Origin: Polytrichum commune
Lineage: Eukaryota > Streptophyta > Polytrichopsida > Polytrichales > Polytrichaceae
Length of the DNA: 64,000 nt
NCBI GenBank assembly: GCA_950295325.1
Contig: OX485808.1
Span: forward strand, 10,914,501 to 10,978,500
Direction of reading: 5' to 3'
Part shown: positions 23,951 to 35,568 of the stretch, in pieces
How positions within the stretch are numbered: the first letter of the stretch is position 1
Layout: every line of letters starts with the position of its first letter
Notes under the pieces: generated by a model
Databases searched by the model: none
Told to the model about the DNA's origin: nothing
What the model saw: the letters and a program-made list of their open reading frames with translations, nothing else
Translations under genes and position numbers: made by a program

Positions 23951-26784
23951 TTCGATCGGTTCAAGCAGCAGCAACCCACCCACCACAACAATTCTCTGAT
24001 GATAATTCTCCACGATCTCACTGAAATTCGTAGGCACGAGTCTCAGATTTGGCCCACCTCGATCGATCGGCCTATGAGATTAGCTTCTTCTAATCCTGCG
24101 TTTTTACCCTGACATTCATCACACTAGACTCAGATTCGCCCCATTTCAATCAGTTCGAGCAACCGGTGTTTTCCAAAGTTTCTTTAAAATTCTGTGCACT
24201 CAAGTATTGATTCCAATCAACCTTGCTCCTCAAATCGGGTAGGCGTTGGAAAAAAGAAACGCACTATTGCCCAACTCCTCTTACCCATCGCCACCGAGAG
24301 CAAACCGTACTCCTCAATGTCAGCGACCTTGAAATTCACTGACAGGGCCCATAAATCGAGCTATGATTTATCCCTCAGCTCATGTGAATCTCTAGAAAAT
24401 CCAGTGATCGTATTATCAATTCAATCTCCTCATCTCACCGGCCCCTAAACAGGCGTCAAACTCAAGACCAGGAATGAGATCAATTAGAATCACACTACAA
24501 TATAATTTCTTCAACCTTGCAGCTGTCAAAAAAAAAAAACCTCGGCCACGGCGATTCAATGAATGCCGATCGACAAACGATTGCACTCATATTTTAGAAA
24601 CCCTCACGAATGTCAAACCCAATGTATCTCTTCCTGCTGCAATTGTTGCCACAGAAATCCAGTGAATCATACACATCACCACCGAGGATCAACACCGTTT
24701 ACAGTTGCAGCTTCTTCAGCAAGTCACCTCTCAAGCTCTCGACAACCTACAGATTCCTTTAGCTTTTCTCCGACCCCTACTTTGCATTTCTGTGCACATT
24801 TTTCGTTTTCCCGCTGATAATGCTCTCTCTTCGTCGCACGGTTTTGCTTTTGGTTTCCGTTGGTTGCGCTTTTTTCATGATGATCTCGAAATTTGAGCAG
24901 AAAAAATTTGGTTAATGTGGTTCGCCCTACACACGCCTATAAATGAGAGGAGGTGGTGCACAAATGTCACTAAATTGGGGGGCAGGGGCAGCAAACAAAA
25001 GGGGCAGAAGTTGACTTGACATGGTACGTCATGGGTCTCCATGTATTTAGATTGGGGGGGGGGGCTAAGGAGACTTTCGTGAGCATCATGTTGTTTTGCA
25101 TTGAAGCCTCCCTTTGTTGCTTTGTGGGACATGTCGAAAGTTACTAATTAAGGTATGTGGCCTTGTTGCGGGTGTTGTCAACTCTAAGGATGATTGTTGG
25201 CCATTGGATTAGATCGGGAATTGACTCATTTGGTTTGTAAAAGTGCATCACATGGATGGTCATTTCATCAAGTTTCAAATATGCAAAAGTTTTTTTTAAT
25301 TCTTTTTTTTCTTTTTGGTACGCATAAAACATTACTCTGTAGTGGGCTCTTGCAACATGGGGCTAGGAATAACGGGGGGTCCTTTTTATGTTGGGAATGC
25401 CTTACAAAAGGATTAGTGTTTAGTGTGAGTATTGTTCATTCTTACATAATGAACCGGGAGCTAGGTGTTTTCGAACAACCGAGCTAGCAATTTTTGGGGT
25501 TTAGGGTTTGTTAATTTGGTCACATTTGTGAGTTGGGGCCCATGTGGGGTGGTATACGTGTTTGGCAAGCCGTCGTTGGCGCCAGCCTTCGTGGGTGGGA
25601 ATCCGGCAAGGGATGACATTGTGTAGGCCATAATCATGGTCGAGTAGCCAACTAGCAAGCTGCCAACTCCACCCTTTGGCTTGCCACTCCTTTTCGAACA
25701 GGAGCAGTATCTATAGGCTTAGTAATGTTATGCAAATTGAACATGCCATTCAATTGCAAGGAAGAAACAAGTACAACCATCAAGGGGTAACACCCATCAC
25801 AAGACCCAAAGGTTACTACCGTACCTGCATGGCCAGTTCAACAGAAAATAAGTCATTTTGTGAGGTGCCGAAATATGTGATAAATACAAGGCCTCACTGC
25901 CCAAAGTTGATGAAATTCATGGATGAATTGCCGAAATAGATGAAATCAGCACGCGCGGTTCTGGCTTGGCGCGCGCAACGCACAGACAATGTTCTGGTTT
26001 GGCTTGTCTATGCTGTCCCTTTTACTTGGCGGTGTGAAGATCTTAGGGTTTGTATTGCGGGCGCTGCAGAGGACCGTCGCAACCTCGGTGCAGAGCCGGG
26101 CTGTGGCTTTCGCACCGAAAGCCAGAACGTTTCGAAAAACTCAATCGGCGTTTGGTAGGTTTTTTATTCTCTCGTGATCTTGGCTCTGGTTTTTCTTTGG
26201 GACCTCTTGCCAATTTGCACTTTTTGTACCTGAACATGGCTTGACTGCCATAGTTTTCTCTCGAGATGATTGCAACTCGCTCACGCCAATCGTTGTTATC
26301 AATGTGGATCAGGTGAAGTGTATTCTGAGGTTTGTTGACAAAATATGATTGCTAAGATGTTTGGAATATAATATAGCAAGTGTGGATAGTATTTTACAGT
26401 GTCAGAATTTGGGAATTCAGCTTTAATGAACTGTATCAAGATTTGCAGAACAGAGGTTGTGTCACCAAGCTGAGGGCCACATTGGTTTTATTAGGGTCCA
26501 ACATAATTCTGACCTTGTGTGACAACATCTGCACAATAAGTACAAATTGATTTTAAGAATGTCCACCACCTTAACATCAGCCTCCCGGAATTTAGGATAG
26601 TTCCCAACAACCATTAATTTCTTGTTCTCATTACAATTCCTAATTTCACACTTAATTTCAACCACATTCAGATTAAACTATTGTTTGGGTGGAGTAGCTG
26701 CCTGCGACATCGATGTAGATGGCTCCTCCGAAGCAACGGCAACTGATTTTGCTCCATTGTTGTGTTGATTTGTTGTCGCATTTA
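23951..26784. other. Kinase upstream region and gene-poor DNA
   Basis: 23951-24900 is the 5' side of the minus-strand kinase and should hold its promoter and leader; I see no certain TATA or motif. 25670-26240 has locally higher GC and a plus-strand ATG frame at 25989-26155 (a hydrophobic start FWFGLSMLSLLLGG, then basic residues) ending before a GTAGGT donor-like site. It could be a first exon, but no partner exon is visible. 26462-26665 on the minus strand reads as a Cys/Lys-rich fragment, possibly retrotransposon internal sequence next to the LTR-like block. Confidence 0.35.
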
Positions 26785-28136
26785 TGTCAACCCTAAACCC
26801 CCACCCTTATGCGTCTGTGTCCGGGTGAGAGTTCAGGACCGACATTCACTCCACTTAAACCTCGGCACTTGTTTTTAACCCCCACCGTGCTTGCAATGTG
26901 GATATCCAAAATCACATCTTTATTCAATTCATAGGAGGCCAAGCATTAAGAAATGTTTTTTGTTCTTTGCATCCTAATTAAACCTTCATCCCTCCCTAAA
27001 ACCACCTAACTCATCCTAACTAATGTGATTTCCTAACCCTAGTCCACTATCTATTAGCTGCCTTGCCTTCCCGACCCAGTCTCAGTAATCAGTTACAGGA
27101 TGCCTTAGCTGCTGGACCGAGACCCAACCACTGTGGAACCCCGCTGGAGCCGTCACCCGCCCGTCACCAGCCCCTGCTACCCCGAACTCTGCTGGACACT
27201 GTGCCCGTGGGCTGTCACCCTCTGGGTGCAGCCACCTCAATCCTTCCCAGCACATACCCACCGAAGCGAACCCCTTGTGTAGCCTCAGATTGCTTCGCCA
27301 CTCCTCCCAACAGCCAGCTTGCTCCAATCAAGTCTAGGGCGACCGCTTCATAGATCGTGAATTCCACCTTGTTCACTCTGCTCTGGAAATTTAACCGATG
27401 CTGAGGCACTACTTCCCTCTACCCATGGTCCCCTTGCTAGCATCACCTGAATTGAAATGTACTCCCCGAACCTTTGAATTCCATTCAAACACAAACGTAG
27501 GACAATGTGAGTAGCAACCGCGCTCCCCGTCCCCCTCACTTAAGCGCTGATCAAATTCGGCCCAGGGTCCTTGGTTCTCCGACCTTCATTTGTTGCTAGC
27601 CTTCCCCCAGATGCTCTCGCTGTCGAGTCTCCTAGTGCCTCACTCCTATTCTCGGCCCAGCTGTGTTGCCCTTGAGCGACCCCCCTTAACATACAATTCA
27701 CCCAGCTAAAAAATTCCCTCGCTAGTGGCCGCAACCGGCCTCCAGCTGCTCGTCCTCTATCCCTGCTGTCGAAGAGAGAGAGAGTCGTTCCCTGCCGCAA
27801 CTCACCCAACCAACACTTCCTACTGCCCGGAAATCTCTAGGTTGAACAACATCCTACCCCCTTAAATGAACAGTCACAATGCTTAACAAGACCATATAAA
27901 ACCCAGCCCTTGTAAGGCTAAGAATAAAGCCTAGGAGCCCCTTAACTAATTTTCGATCTACTTATGCTACTCTCCCAGCACTAAATACTACCGTACCAGT
28001 CTAAAGTTTAATTTGCAATCCCACTCAAAGTCCCACTCTTTTTATGGTTTTAAAAGCTTGACTAAAAATCCAAACCTAAGTTTTAGTAGATAACAAGGAT
28101 TAAAGACACATATGAGCATTCTGTTGGGCTCATACA
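26785..28136 (-). mobile_element. LTR-like block related to the 31.9-33.5 kb solo LTR
   Basis: Both ends and several internal landmarks match the solo LTR at 31886-33512. On the minus strand it starts near TGAGCCCAACAG, has TTTGGATTTTTAGTC and CATAAAAAGAGTGGG early, a GC-rich middle, GAATAAAG near the 3' side, and ends CCGGACACAGACGCATAAGGG then TTGACA. Similarity is moderate, so it is another family member rather than a sister LTR of the same insertion. The right boundary is 28132 or 28136. I find no 5-bp target duplication, so it may be an LTR adjoining internal sequence on the left, or an older, rearranged copy. Confidence 0.6.
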
Positions 28137-28289
28137 AGCGTGGCTTGTATCAACTTGCCACTCTCAAGAATCTCAGCTCTGATCGCATCCATGTCCACAT
28201 TCTCTGTCAGCCTCAGTTTCTTATGCAGTCGAACGTTGTTAGGAGAAGCTAGGTTTAAGTTCCTTCTACATCAACTGTAGAAGCTAAGT

Positions 28290-30044
28290 CTAAGTTTCCT
28301 CTACATCAACTGCAAGACACTTACTAACAATGTTGTTAAGTGGTATTATAGGATCTAAGATGTTATCTTCTTCAATATTTTCTTCAATTTCTAGAGTCAC
28401 TTTGAAGAGTAGAGATTCAGCATTTGCTACCATAGCCTTGAGTTGAAATTCATGTATGAATGTCTTGTCTATCCCACACTTGTCCCAACCCTTGATAATC
28501 ACATCTTGCATGTTTTTTACTTGTGTCCATGCATTGTGAAGTCACTCATAAATTAGTGGCTTCAAATTGCTCATCCTCAAGTCTACATCTTCTTCTCTGC
28601 CATCCTCAATTTGAGTTCTAACTTGTGATGTGGTCCATTTGTGAAACTGCAGCTTAAAGGCATATTTCAAAGGCCTTTGGAGAATCACATCAGCAGGCTA
28701 CAACTTTGAGGTACAATTGGCTGGAACAAATAGAACTAGGATATTGGCATGCTCACTCTTGATCCAATTTAAAAATTCAGAACTCTTATGTACTGACCAT
28801 GAGTCTATTAGCCAAACAATTTTTTTATTATTTGGCAGATTGTACAAGTTGATGATAGAGGCTAAATAAGGTTCAAGAACCTTCTCCACGAATTGCTTTG
28901 AAGTCTCCAATGTGCTCCAATGATTAGCTGAAAATGTAAGATGTCAACCTTCTTCTAAACACCTTGTTTTTGCTTCAATGTACTTTGGCAGACACCGATT
29001 AGTAGTACCTGTAAATATCAGTTGAGGAGGTAAAAACTCTCCTGATGCATTGGAGAAAACAACGCATTTTATTTGTCTCTTGTCATCTAAACCTAGGATT
29101 TTGACATCCTTGACTCCTTTGGCATCTCAGGTTCTTCCTCCTGCTAGTGGTACTAAATGAATACCGGTTTGGTTTGAGTTTATCACCAAGTATGAAAGAA
29201 TGTTGTACACTTTCACAAGATAAGTTATTCTGTAATTCATATTCAATCTTTGTTCCATCCAATCAGTAGGAACTTTGCTTGTAACTGTAGTTCTTTTACG
29301 AAATGTCCAATTCATATAGAATTTAACAAATTCTCTTGTCCATCCCATTGACACAAAGAAGCCTCTAGGAGTGTCATCTATTAATTCAGGTGCTACAGCT
29401 TCAATCATGCCTCTCAAGATTGGTTGGACAATGCTAAGCGAAAGAGTGTAACCTCCTTCCCTCAATTTTTCAAGTTTAGATACCAACTGATCCCTCACAT
29501 GAGGGTGATTCTCTAGGACATGAAGATTTTGCTTTTGATGTTTCACATGATGTCCTAGCTCTGATGCTTCTTTGAAATTAGGTTTTAGATCATCTTTGTC
29601 ATCAAACCAATTCCATAGACTTGCTCTACTTAACTTCTCATAAGGACTTAAAGCGTGAGGATTTTTGAATGCTAGTTTCAAGTAATTGACAGCATCAGTG
29701 TTTCTCCCGTACCTTTTGACAACCCTCTCAATAGGAGGGAAGAGCTCTTTTGTGAACCATTTATTGTATGGTCATCTTTTTCTCTTGTTTTAATTGCCTC
29801 CTTTGTGCTCTTCATCACCTTCCTTCTTTTTCTTGATTTGTTGAGGTTGAAAAAGAATTGAAGACTTTCTAGGACGACCTATTGGATGTTTTTCTGGGCT
29901 CTCTCTTTCCAAACTTTTGTGAATTTCAGCTGCCTCATTCAAAACCTCAATTTCTTTTGTAAGAACTACTTCTCTCTCTTCTTGTGTGATTGTTTTGACC
30001 ATAAAAGTAAGCATTGTTTGTTTCTTCTCACTATGAAATGCCAT
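28290..30044 (-). pseudogene. pogo/Tigger-like (DDE_1) transposase, inactivated by point mutations
   Basis: Read on the minus strand in one frame, the protein runs from 30044 to 28290 with in-frame stops near 29790, 29772, 29127, 28944, 28698 and 28546 and no frameshift that I can see. It has a basic GRPRKS linker, a helix-turn-helix-like middle (LSRASLWNWFDDKDDL), then the DDE core: INSNQTGIHLVP, where the first catalytic Asp is Asn, WLIDSWSVHKS with the second Asp, and VPANCTSKL-stop-PADV with the third. The C-terminal part (VIIKGWDKCGIDKTF) also fits the superfamily. Cut-and-paste transposition at TA sites is known for the family. Each stop is one transition away from Trp, Gln or Arg. I could not identify its TIRs; the 5' limit may be further upstream. 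Confidence 0.85.
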
Positions 30045-30050
30045 TGTAAT

Positions 30051-31237
30051 CTAGGAAACCTCTCACTATCACACTATTCTACACATATAAACCTCTATAC
30101 TAAATTTTTGCATCGAAATTGTTCATACATACAACCCCATCCTCAGACTATGAACTATTTCATGAAAACATATTGTCTGCAAAAATCACAGTATTTTTGA
30201 GCTTAAAGCGTTAAGAGGAGGGATGAATGTAACAGAAATAACAAACTACAGTTATAATGCCAAATTTTCCGTTAATATTGTTCATGGGTGTCGAATAATG
30301 ATTAAAATATTGTTGTAACTGCAGAATGACCTTGCAGTAATTAAAATAATTATTTGGCACTTAAGTGCCGAATTGGCCATGCAGGTACGGTAATCAAGAG
30401 GCAACGTACACCCATGCTGGGCCTTATTTCCAAGTGACCACAAGATTGCTCCGAGAAGCAACAAACCTCTTAGTGTAACACCACCCCGAGTCAAAATTAT
30501 TGAGGACATCTTGGTACGCCAAATCTAGAGCTTTCTCAAGGTCTTTCAAGCTATGTTGCCACTCAATTTTACCACAATTCATGAGGGAGTCCCAAACAAT
30601 TTGGTGAACCTTGTCAATTTGTTAATTAGTAGCACTAATCCAGATCAAATTGTTCACGCCATATTATTTAGGGTGATGCAAACGTTATAAAATACCAAAG
30701 TTACAAAGGTTTTTTTGGTTCTAGCAATCAGGTAAGTCCTCCGAGTTGTATTGACTATTGAACGTGGAATGATGTTTATGATTTGGAGCACATTGTCCAA
30801 TCTCATTATAACATATGTCTTTTTGGTGTCTATTCAACAGGAAGCCTTATCCTATATACACCCAAGGTGGCAACTCCCATTTAATACGCGGGAGTCCTCA
30901 TAATTATAAGGCAATTGGGGATTAGTTTTGCAATTTTAATCTTTATAATGTAGATTTAAAAGTTGGTTATGTAAAAACTCCACAAAATATTACCCCCCAA
31001 AAAAAACTTTAAAATGATTTGGAGATTTGGCATTGCACATTATGTAAGTGGAAAATTGGTTGTATATATGTGAATACAATAGGTTTATTTGTGAAGTAAA
31101 GCAGTTGAAACCATGGGTTTAGTCCCAAACCATATTTGAGGGACTTTATGAATACCTCTAATGTGTTGAGAACGCAAAGAAGAGGGGTTAGGTTGTGAGT
31201 TTAGTCACAAACATTGTCTCATCGGTATACTACTTAG
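30051..31237. other. Intergenic, nothing recognised
   Basis: AT-rich sequence between the transposase remnant and the ~435-bp direct repeat. Around 30740-30840 it weakly resembles 18440-18540. No coding frame is credible. Confidence 0.45.
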
Positions 31238-31672
31238 TGCTACAAATAGATACTGAAATTTGAGTTGTCTTGGGGGTGACTTGGGAGGGCTAGATTCCAT
31301 GTAGGTTGCTCACCGACCATATTCTAGTGGAAATGTAGACTCCACCTAGTTTGTATGTGAACAAAATATACAAAAACAAAAAAAAAACAAGCAAATTTCT
31401 AAATTTGTCTTGACTTTTTATCGTGATAGTTCATGGTACCCATTTAAGAGTGGAATATCATGCCTACCAAATCTAGCCTTATAACTTCCAAACAATACCT
31501 AGAGTGCATGATGTTAGCGTCCTACCCCCCCATGCCACATTCGGTGCAGAGGAATGAATCATTATGTTGTAGATGTCATACGATTGTGTGATATTGCATG
31601 AATGAATGTTGACATTTCAAACACCGACTCCCAACCCACCAATGGCTTTGACACTTTGTCTCGCCTTGAATG
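31238..31672 (+). repeat. Left ~435-bp direct repeat flanking LINE copy 1
   Basis: The stretch from TGCTACAAATAGATACT to CGCCTTGAATG is repeated at 34655-35095 in the same orientation. The copies differ by roughly ten substitutions, a 6-bp indel and a C-run length change, about 2-3%. The repeats abut the two ends of LINE copy 1 exactly, so they behave like an extraordinarily long target-site duplication. See the right copy and the LINE entry. Confidence 0.9.
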
Positions 31673-31885
31673 AATCAATAACCACAGACAACACCCAACT
31701 TCACAACACCACCACCCAGATAAACTCCTTATAGCAGCCATAATACACCAAATATATTGGACCCCACATTTAATCCACATCCACAAAGTACGGGCCCATA
31801 CAGGCATCATGGGAAACGAAATAGCTGGCACATTAGCTAATGAGGGAGCGCTTAAGGAAAAACCATCAACCATACCCCACATACA

Positions 31886-33512
31886 TGTGAGACCAAAACC
31901 TCCACCCTTAAGTGCGTTTGTGTCGGGGTGAAGGCCTCAAAATTCACAGGAGTCCTAACCATTCTAATTCACTCTTCAATTAACCAGCCATAGCACGCAT
32001 AACACATCATTTTTATTCAGTCAACTAACAACATCCGACACCGGGAAGTGCCAACCGGTTTGTAGTGTTAATAAACACCTTTTACGATAGCCATTCCTTG
32101 GTCCTCACACTTCAAAGTCCCTAACCCACTAATCCCCAACTCACTTAACCATGAGCACTAATCCACACCCTTAATCCTAACCCCCCTACTCTAATTGAAT
32201 GAATTAACTGCCCCTACCTAATTCCCACATAAGCCCTGGTTGCCATCCAGCCTTGACCTCAGACCTGAAATCAACCCGAGCATCCGACCGCCATGTCCAC
32301 TGTCTATCCCTTGCAGACACCCACCGAGGTTGCCCTCATGGCCATCGGAACACTTCCACATTAGCCCCCTCTCTAGCCATCCTCCTGTGTCGATCAGCAG
32401 CATTGAGCTGCAACCCAAAATCTCCTCACAACTCCACCAATGAGGCTACTATCGCCGGCTAAGACAGAGTTGGCAAGGTGTTGCGACTTACAACCCCTGC
32501 CTCGCACCGATTGTCTAGCTCCACACCCAAACTACTCTCGCAGCCTCCCTGTCTTAAATCCGCCATCTGAATCCCAATTCTACAACACCCACCTCAGTGG
32601 ATTAACCGAATCCAAAGGAGACCAATCCTACTGGAACTCCGCCCCTGCTGCGGTAGCAACCCCAACCCAGAATCTGATGTATCTCCTTTCTGAGCTATCA
32701 GCTATTACCGTGTCCAATTTCGCCCAAACCTCTCGACCTGCCAAATATCCAAATAGCTATTGGCAAGCCCACTGCCATAGCGCTCCCATCCAAACCACTA
32801 TCCCTCGGAACATCAACCTGCATTATCAGTCTTTGAGAATTGAGTCGAATTTGAACAGAATGTTGCCGTCCCTCTAGCCCAGGGGATCCCTGCAACACCT
32901 CCACACCTGTTGCAGCCCACAACAGTTGCAATGTAGTCGTATTTCGGTGTTGGTTGCAACTGCACCGCCGTCTCGTCACCTGAAAATTCTGAAGCTCCTT
33001 CGAGCTGTTGCCCGAAAAGGGGTCCCCCCACTCCTGAATACCCCCTCTCCACTCTGTGGTGACTTGAAGTGTTGCAAAATCTGTGTACCCCCGGCAGGGC
33101 CCTGCCCACACCGCCTTCGCTTCCCTAGGTTCGGAGAGGAGAGAGTGAGAGCAGCCGAGACACAGCCGAGACACATCCTCAACGGCCCCTGATCCCCTAG
33201 TCCGAAATTCTCTAGGGTGCAGTGGCCCCTTTACCCTTAAACAAACACTCGTAGTACATAATTGACTCATATCAACCCCAACCATCTCTTTTAAGGCCTC
33301 CAAGCCTAAATCAAAACTATAGCCTAATCTCTAATTTAAGTCCCCCTTTATTCCAATGCTAAAATGCTAACATCCTACCCTCACCTCTAGCTTCAATTAG
33401 ACTAGACATACTCACTCTTTTTATATTTTGCTAAAGTAATAATAAATCCAAACTCAATTCTTAATCATTTTCAGACTTAAAACACATGCGGGCACATGTT
33501 TTTGGGCTCACA
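31886..33512 (-). mobile_element. Solo LTR, 1627 bp, inserted in LINE copy 1
   Basis: Comparison with LINE copy 2 shows that this block interrupts the LINE just after CCCCACATACA. Its ends are TGTGAG and CTCACA (TG...CA form), and a 5-bp duplication ATACA flanks it (31881-31885 and 33513-33517), as LTR integrases produce. Read on the minus strand, TATAAAAAG lies about 90 bp from the start and AATAAA about 125 bp from the end, consistent with promoter and polyadenylation signals. No internal region or second LTR remains, so recombination probably removed them. The long minus-strand frame at 32698-33303 lies wholly inside the LTR and matches no family I know. Confidence 0.85.
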
Positions 33513-34158
33513 ATACACCTAGCACATGCTTCACCCTACTGGCTAGCAAGCTACCCAACATCCACACACGATGGAGCCATTAGAAACGTACACAAATTCA
33601 TAATAAAAGCACACGACAACCGCAAAGTAGCAAATGCCCAAAACAAATTCCCATACGTAGAAAAATGGCTAACTAACAAACAAATAAATCAAAAACTCTC
33701 CAATCATTTTTGGAAAAACAAAGAAGTAAAAGATGCCCGAATCACCCAAACACTAAAATTTAGATATGCCCAATATATGGGCAACCATAGGAAAAACATC
33801 TTTTGGCCCCTCAAAATCCAAAACCCCAACTGCACACTATGCCATAAAAATGACAGAGATACATGGCCCCACTTACTATCAATGTGCGAGCACCCTTATC
33901 TGAAAGGCCTAAGAATAGCTCACCACAATAAGGCGGTACACCTCATCATTCAGACACTACAAGCCAACAAACACACCCGATACTACACACTAACAAACGC
34001 ATGCAACCTCAATAACATGAACCAAGAACAAACTGTCCCAGAATAGCTAAGAGAATGTACATGCCCACAAACAAGTTGCCAATGTCAAGCCAGACTAAGA
34101 CCAGATATCCTCTGCATACTAGGCGCCCCAAACCACACCCCAACCCCATTACTACCTT

Positions 34159-34184
34159 CACACACACACACACACACACACACA
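34159..34184. repeat. (CA)n microsatellite within LINE copy 1
   Basis: Thirteen CA units sit where copy 2 has only a short CACTCACA stretch, so the repeat expanded after insertion. It lies close to the point where the LINE reading frame shifts. Confidence 0.9.
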
Positions 34185-34654
34185 ATACAATTCATTGAAT
34201 TCACATACTGCCACGATAGATTCCCCCGAACAGGCCCTCACACAAAAACACACAAAATACGACCCACTAATTAATAGCATACGAAACAAAGGCTGGAAAA
34301 CAAACCCCCTCGTCACTATTACAGCAGGAGTAAGAGGAGCAATACACGAACAATCCATTGAAAAACTAACTGACCTCAAAATCCCAAAGAATAACATTAA
34401 AACTCTCATGAAAAACATACATCAAAATGCCATTAAATACCTTACCTATCTTGTACTCAACAAGAGGAAACTTGACAACAACCAAACTACTATCGCACCA
34501 CCCTAAAATGGGATTGAACCTTCTAACTAATAGAGCCCACCTCCTAAAAGAGGCAAAACCCCTCATGCTATAACACGGTTCACCGCGTTAAGCATTTGGA
34601 TAACGGGCTTACATTCATGCCGGTACAATGTACGGGCGTAATTTTTCTTTCTTC

Positions 34655-35095
34655 TGCTACAAATAGATACTAAAATTTGAGTTGTCTTGGGGGTGACTTG
34701 GGAGGTCTAAGGGCTAGATTCCATGTAGGTTGCTTACCGACCATATTCTAGTGGAAATGTAGACTCCACCTAGTTTGTATGTGAACAAAATATACAAAAA
34801 CAAAAAAAAAACAAGCAAATTTCTATATTTGTCTTGATTTTTTATCGTGATAGTTCATGGTACCCATTTAAGAGTGGAATGTCATGCCTACCAAATCTAG
34901 TCTTATAACTTCCAAACAATACCTAGAGTGCATGATGTTAGCGTCCTACCCCCCATGCCACATTCGGTCCAGAGGAATGAATCATTATGCTCTAGATGTC
35001 ATACGATTGTATGATATTGCATGAATGAATGTTGACATTTCAAACACCGACTCCCAACCCACCAATGGCTTTGACACTTTGTCTCGCCTTGAATG
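34655..35095 (+). repeat. Right ~435-bp direct repeat flanking LINE copy 1
   Basis: The partner of 31238-31672. It follows the LINE's T/C-rich 3' tail directly and carries the extra 6-bp TCTAAG. After it the sequence continues as unrelated AT-rich DNA. Confidence 0.9.
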
Positions 35096-35568
35096 CTCAT
35101 TGTTGTATTATACTAATCGTTGCCATGTATTTGGGGCACATCGATTGTCAACGGGTGTCCTTGCAAGTCGCCAATACTTTCATATTAGGAATTAATCCCT
35201 TAAGGATTGAGGTTTGTTTTGTATGCAAAGAGTATAATGAGTGCTTGTGAATACAAAAGTGGTTATCACACACCAAACAATCTCAAATTTGGAGGGTGTT
35301 TATGGGCTTGGACTACAAGATCTCACAAACATAAGAACTACATCTGCATTTCCCAACATCACAACAAATTCCACACGAACATTTACAAAGCGGCTCAACT
35401 TTGCTTCATACAACTCCAACTATCCTACTACCCCCACAATGTAGGCTATATCATGTAAGGCATATGGTACATACAATACTCACATGGGAGGCACATGAAC
35501 ATTCCCTTTTAGTACGCAAGGGGTACAATATTCCAAGTGGCCAAGTCAAATTTAGACTTCCATGGCTA

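Larger units (their letters stand above)
31673..34654 (+). mobile_element. 5'-truncated LINE (copy 1) with RNase H tail and Cys/His finger, interrupted by a solo LTR
   Basis: Plus-strand coding remnants read as the end of a LINE ORF2. RNase H C-terminal motif HKVRAHTGIMGNEIAGTLAN is at about 31770-31850; the usual final catalytic Asp (AD) is Gly here, whereas copy 2 keeps EIADTLAN. After the solo LTR insertion the frame resumes (33518-34046) with SNHFWKN, a CTLCHKN...H...C zinc finger like those following plant LINE RTs, then a TAG where copy 2 has Trp, and a frameshift into 34195-34506 ending TTIAPP. The 3' end is non-coding with a T/C-rich tail rather than poly(A). RT and endonuclease regions are missing. 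Confidence 0.85.

Noticed and set aside
23151-23999. Long plus-strand ORF antisense to the MAPKKK
   Set aside because: A shadow of a GC-rich gene; its translation has no domain, whereas the minus frame contains every kinase motif.
28137-28289. A 5-bp target duplication for the LTR-like block at 26.8-28.1 kb
   Set aside because: Flanks at the plausible ends (ATTTA on the left, TACAA or AGCGT on the right) do not match, so a clean insertion is not claimed.
32926-33192. Overlapping GC-rich plus and minus ORFs as host genes
   Set aside because: They lie wholly within the solo LTR, overlap each other in opposite frames, and show no domain; they reflect GC-rich composition.
34158-34418. Minus ORF ending in a Val-Cys repeat
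   Set aside because: It is the reverse reading of the LINE coding strand through the CA microsatellite.
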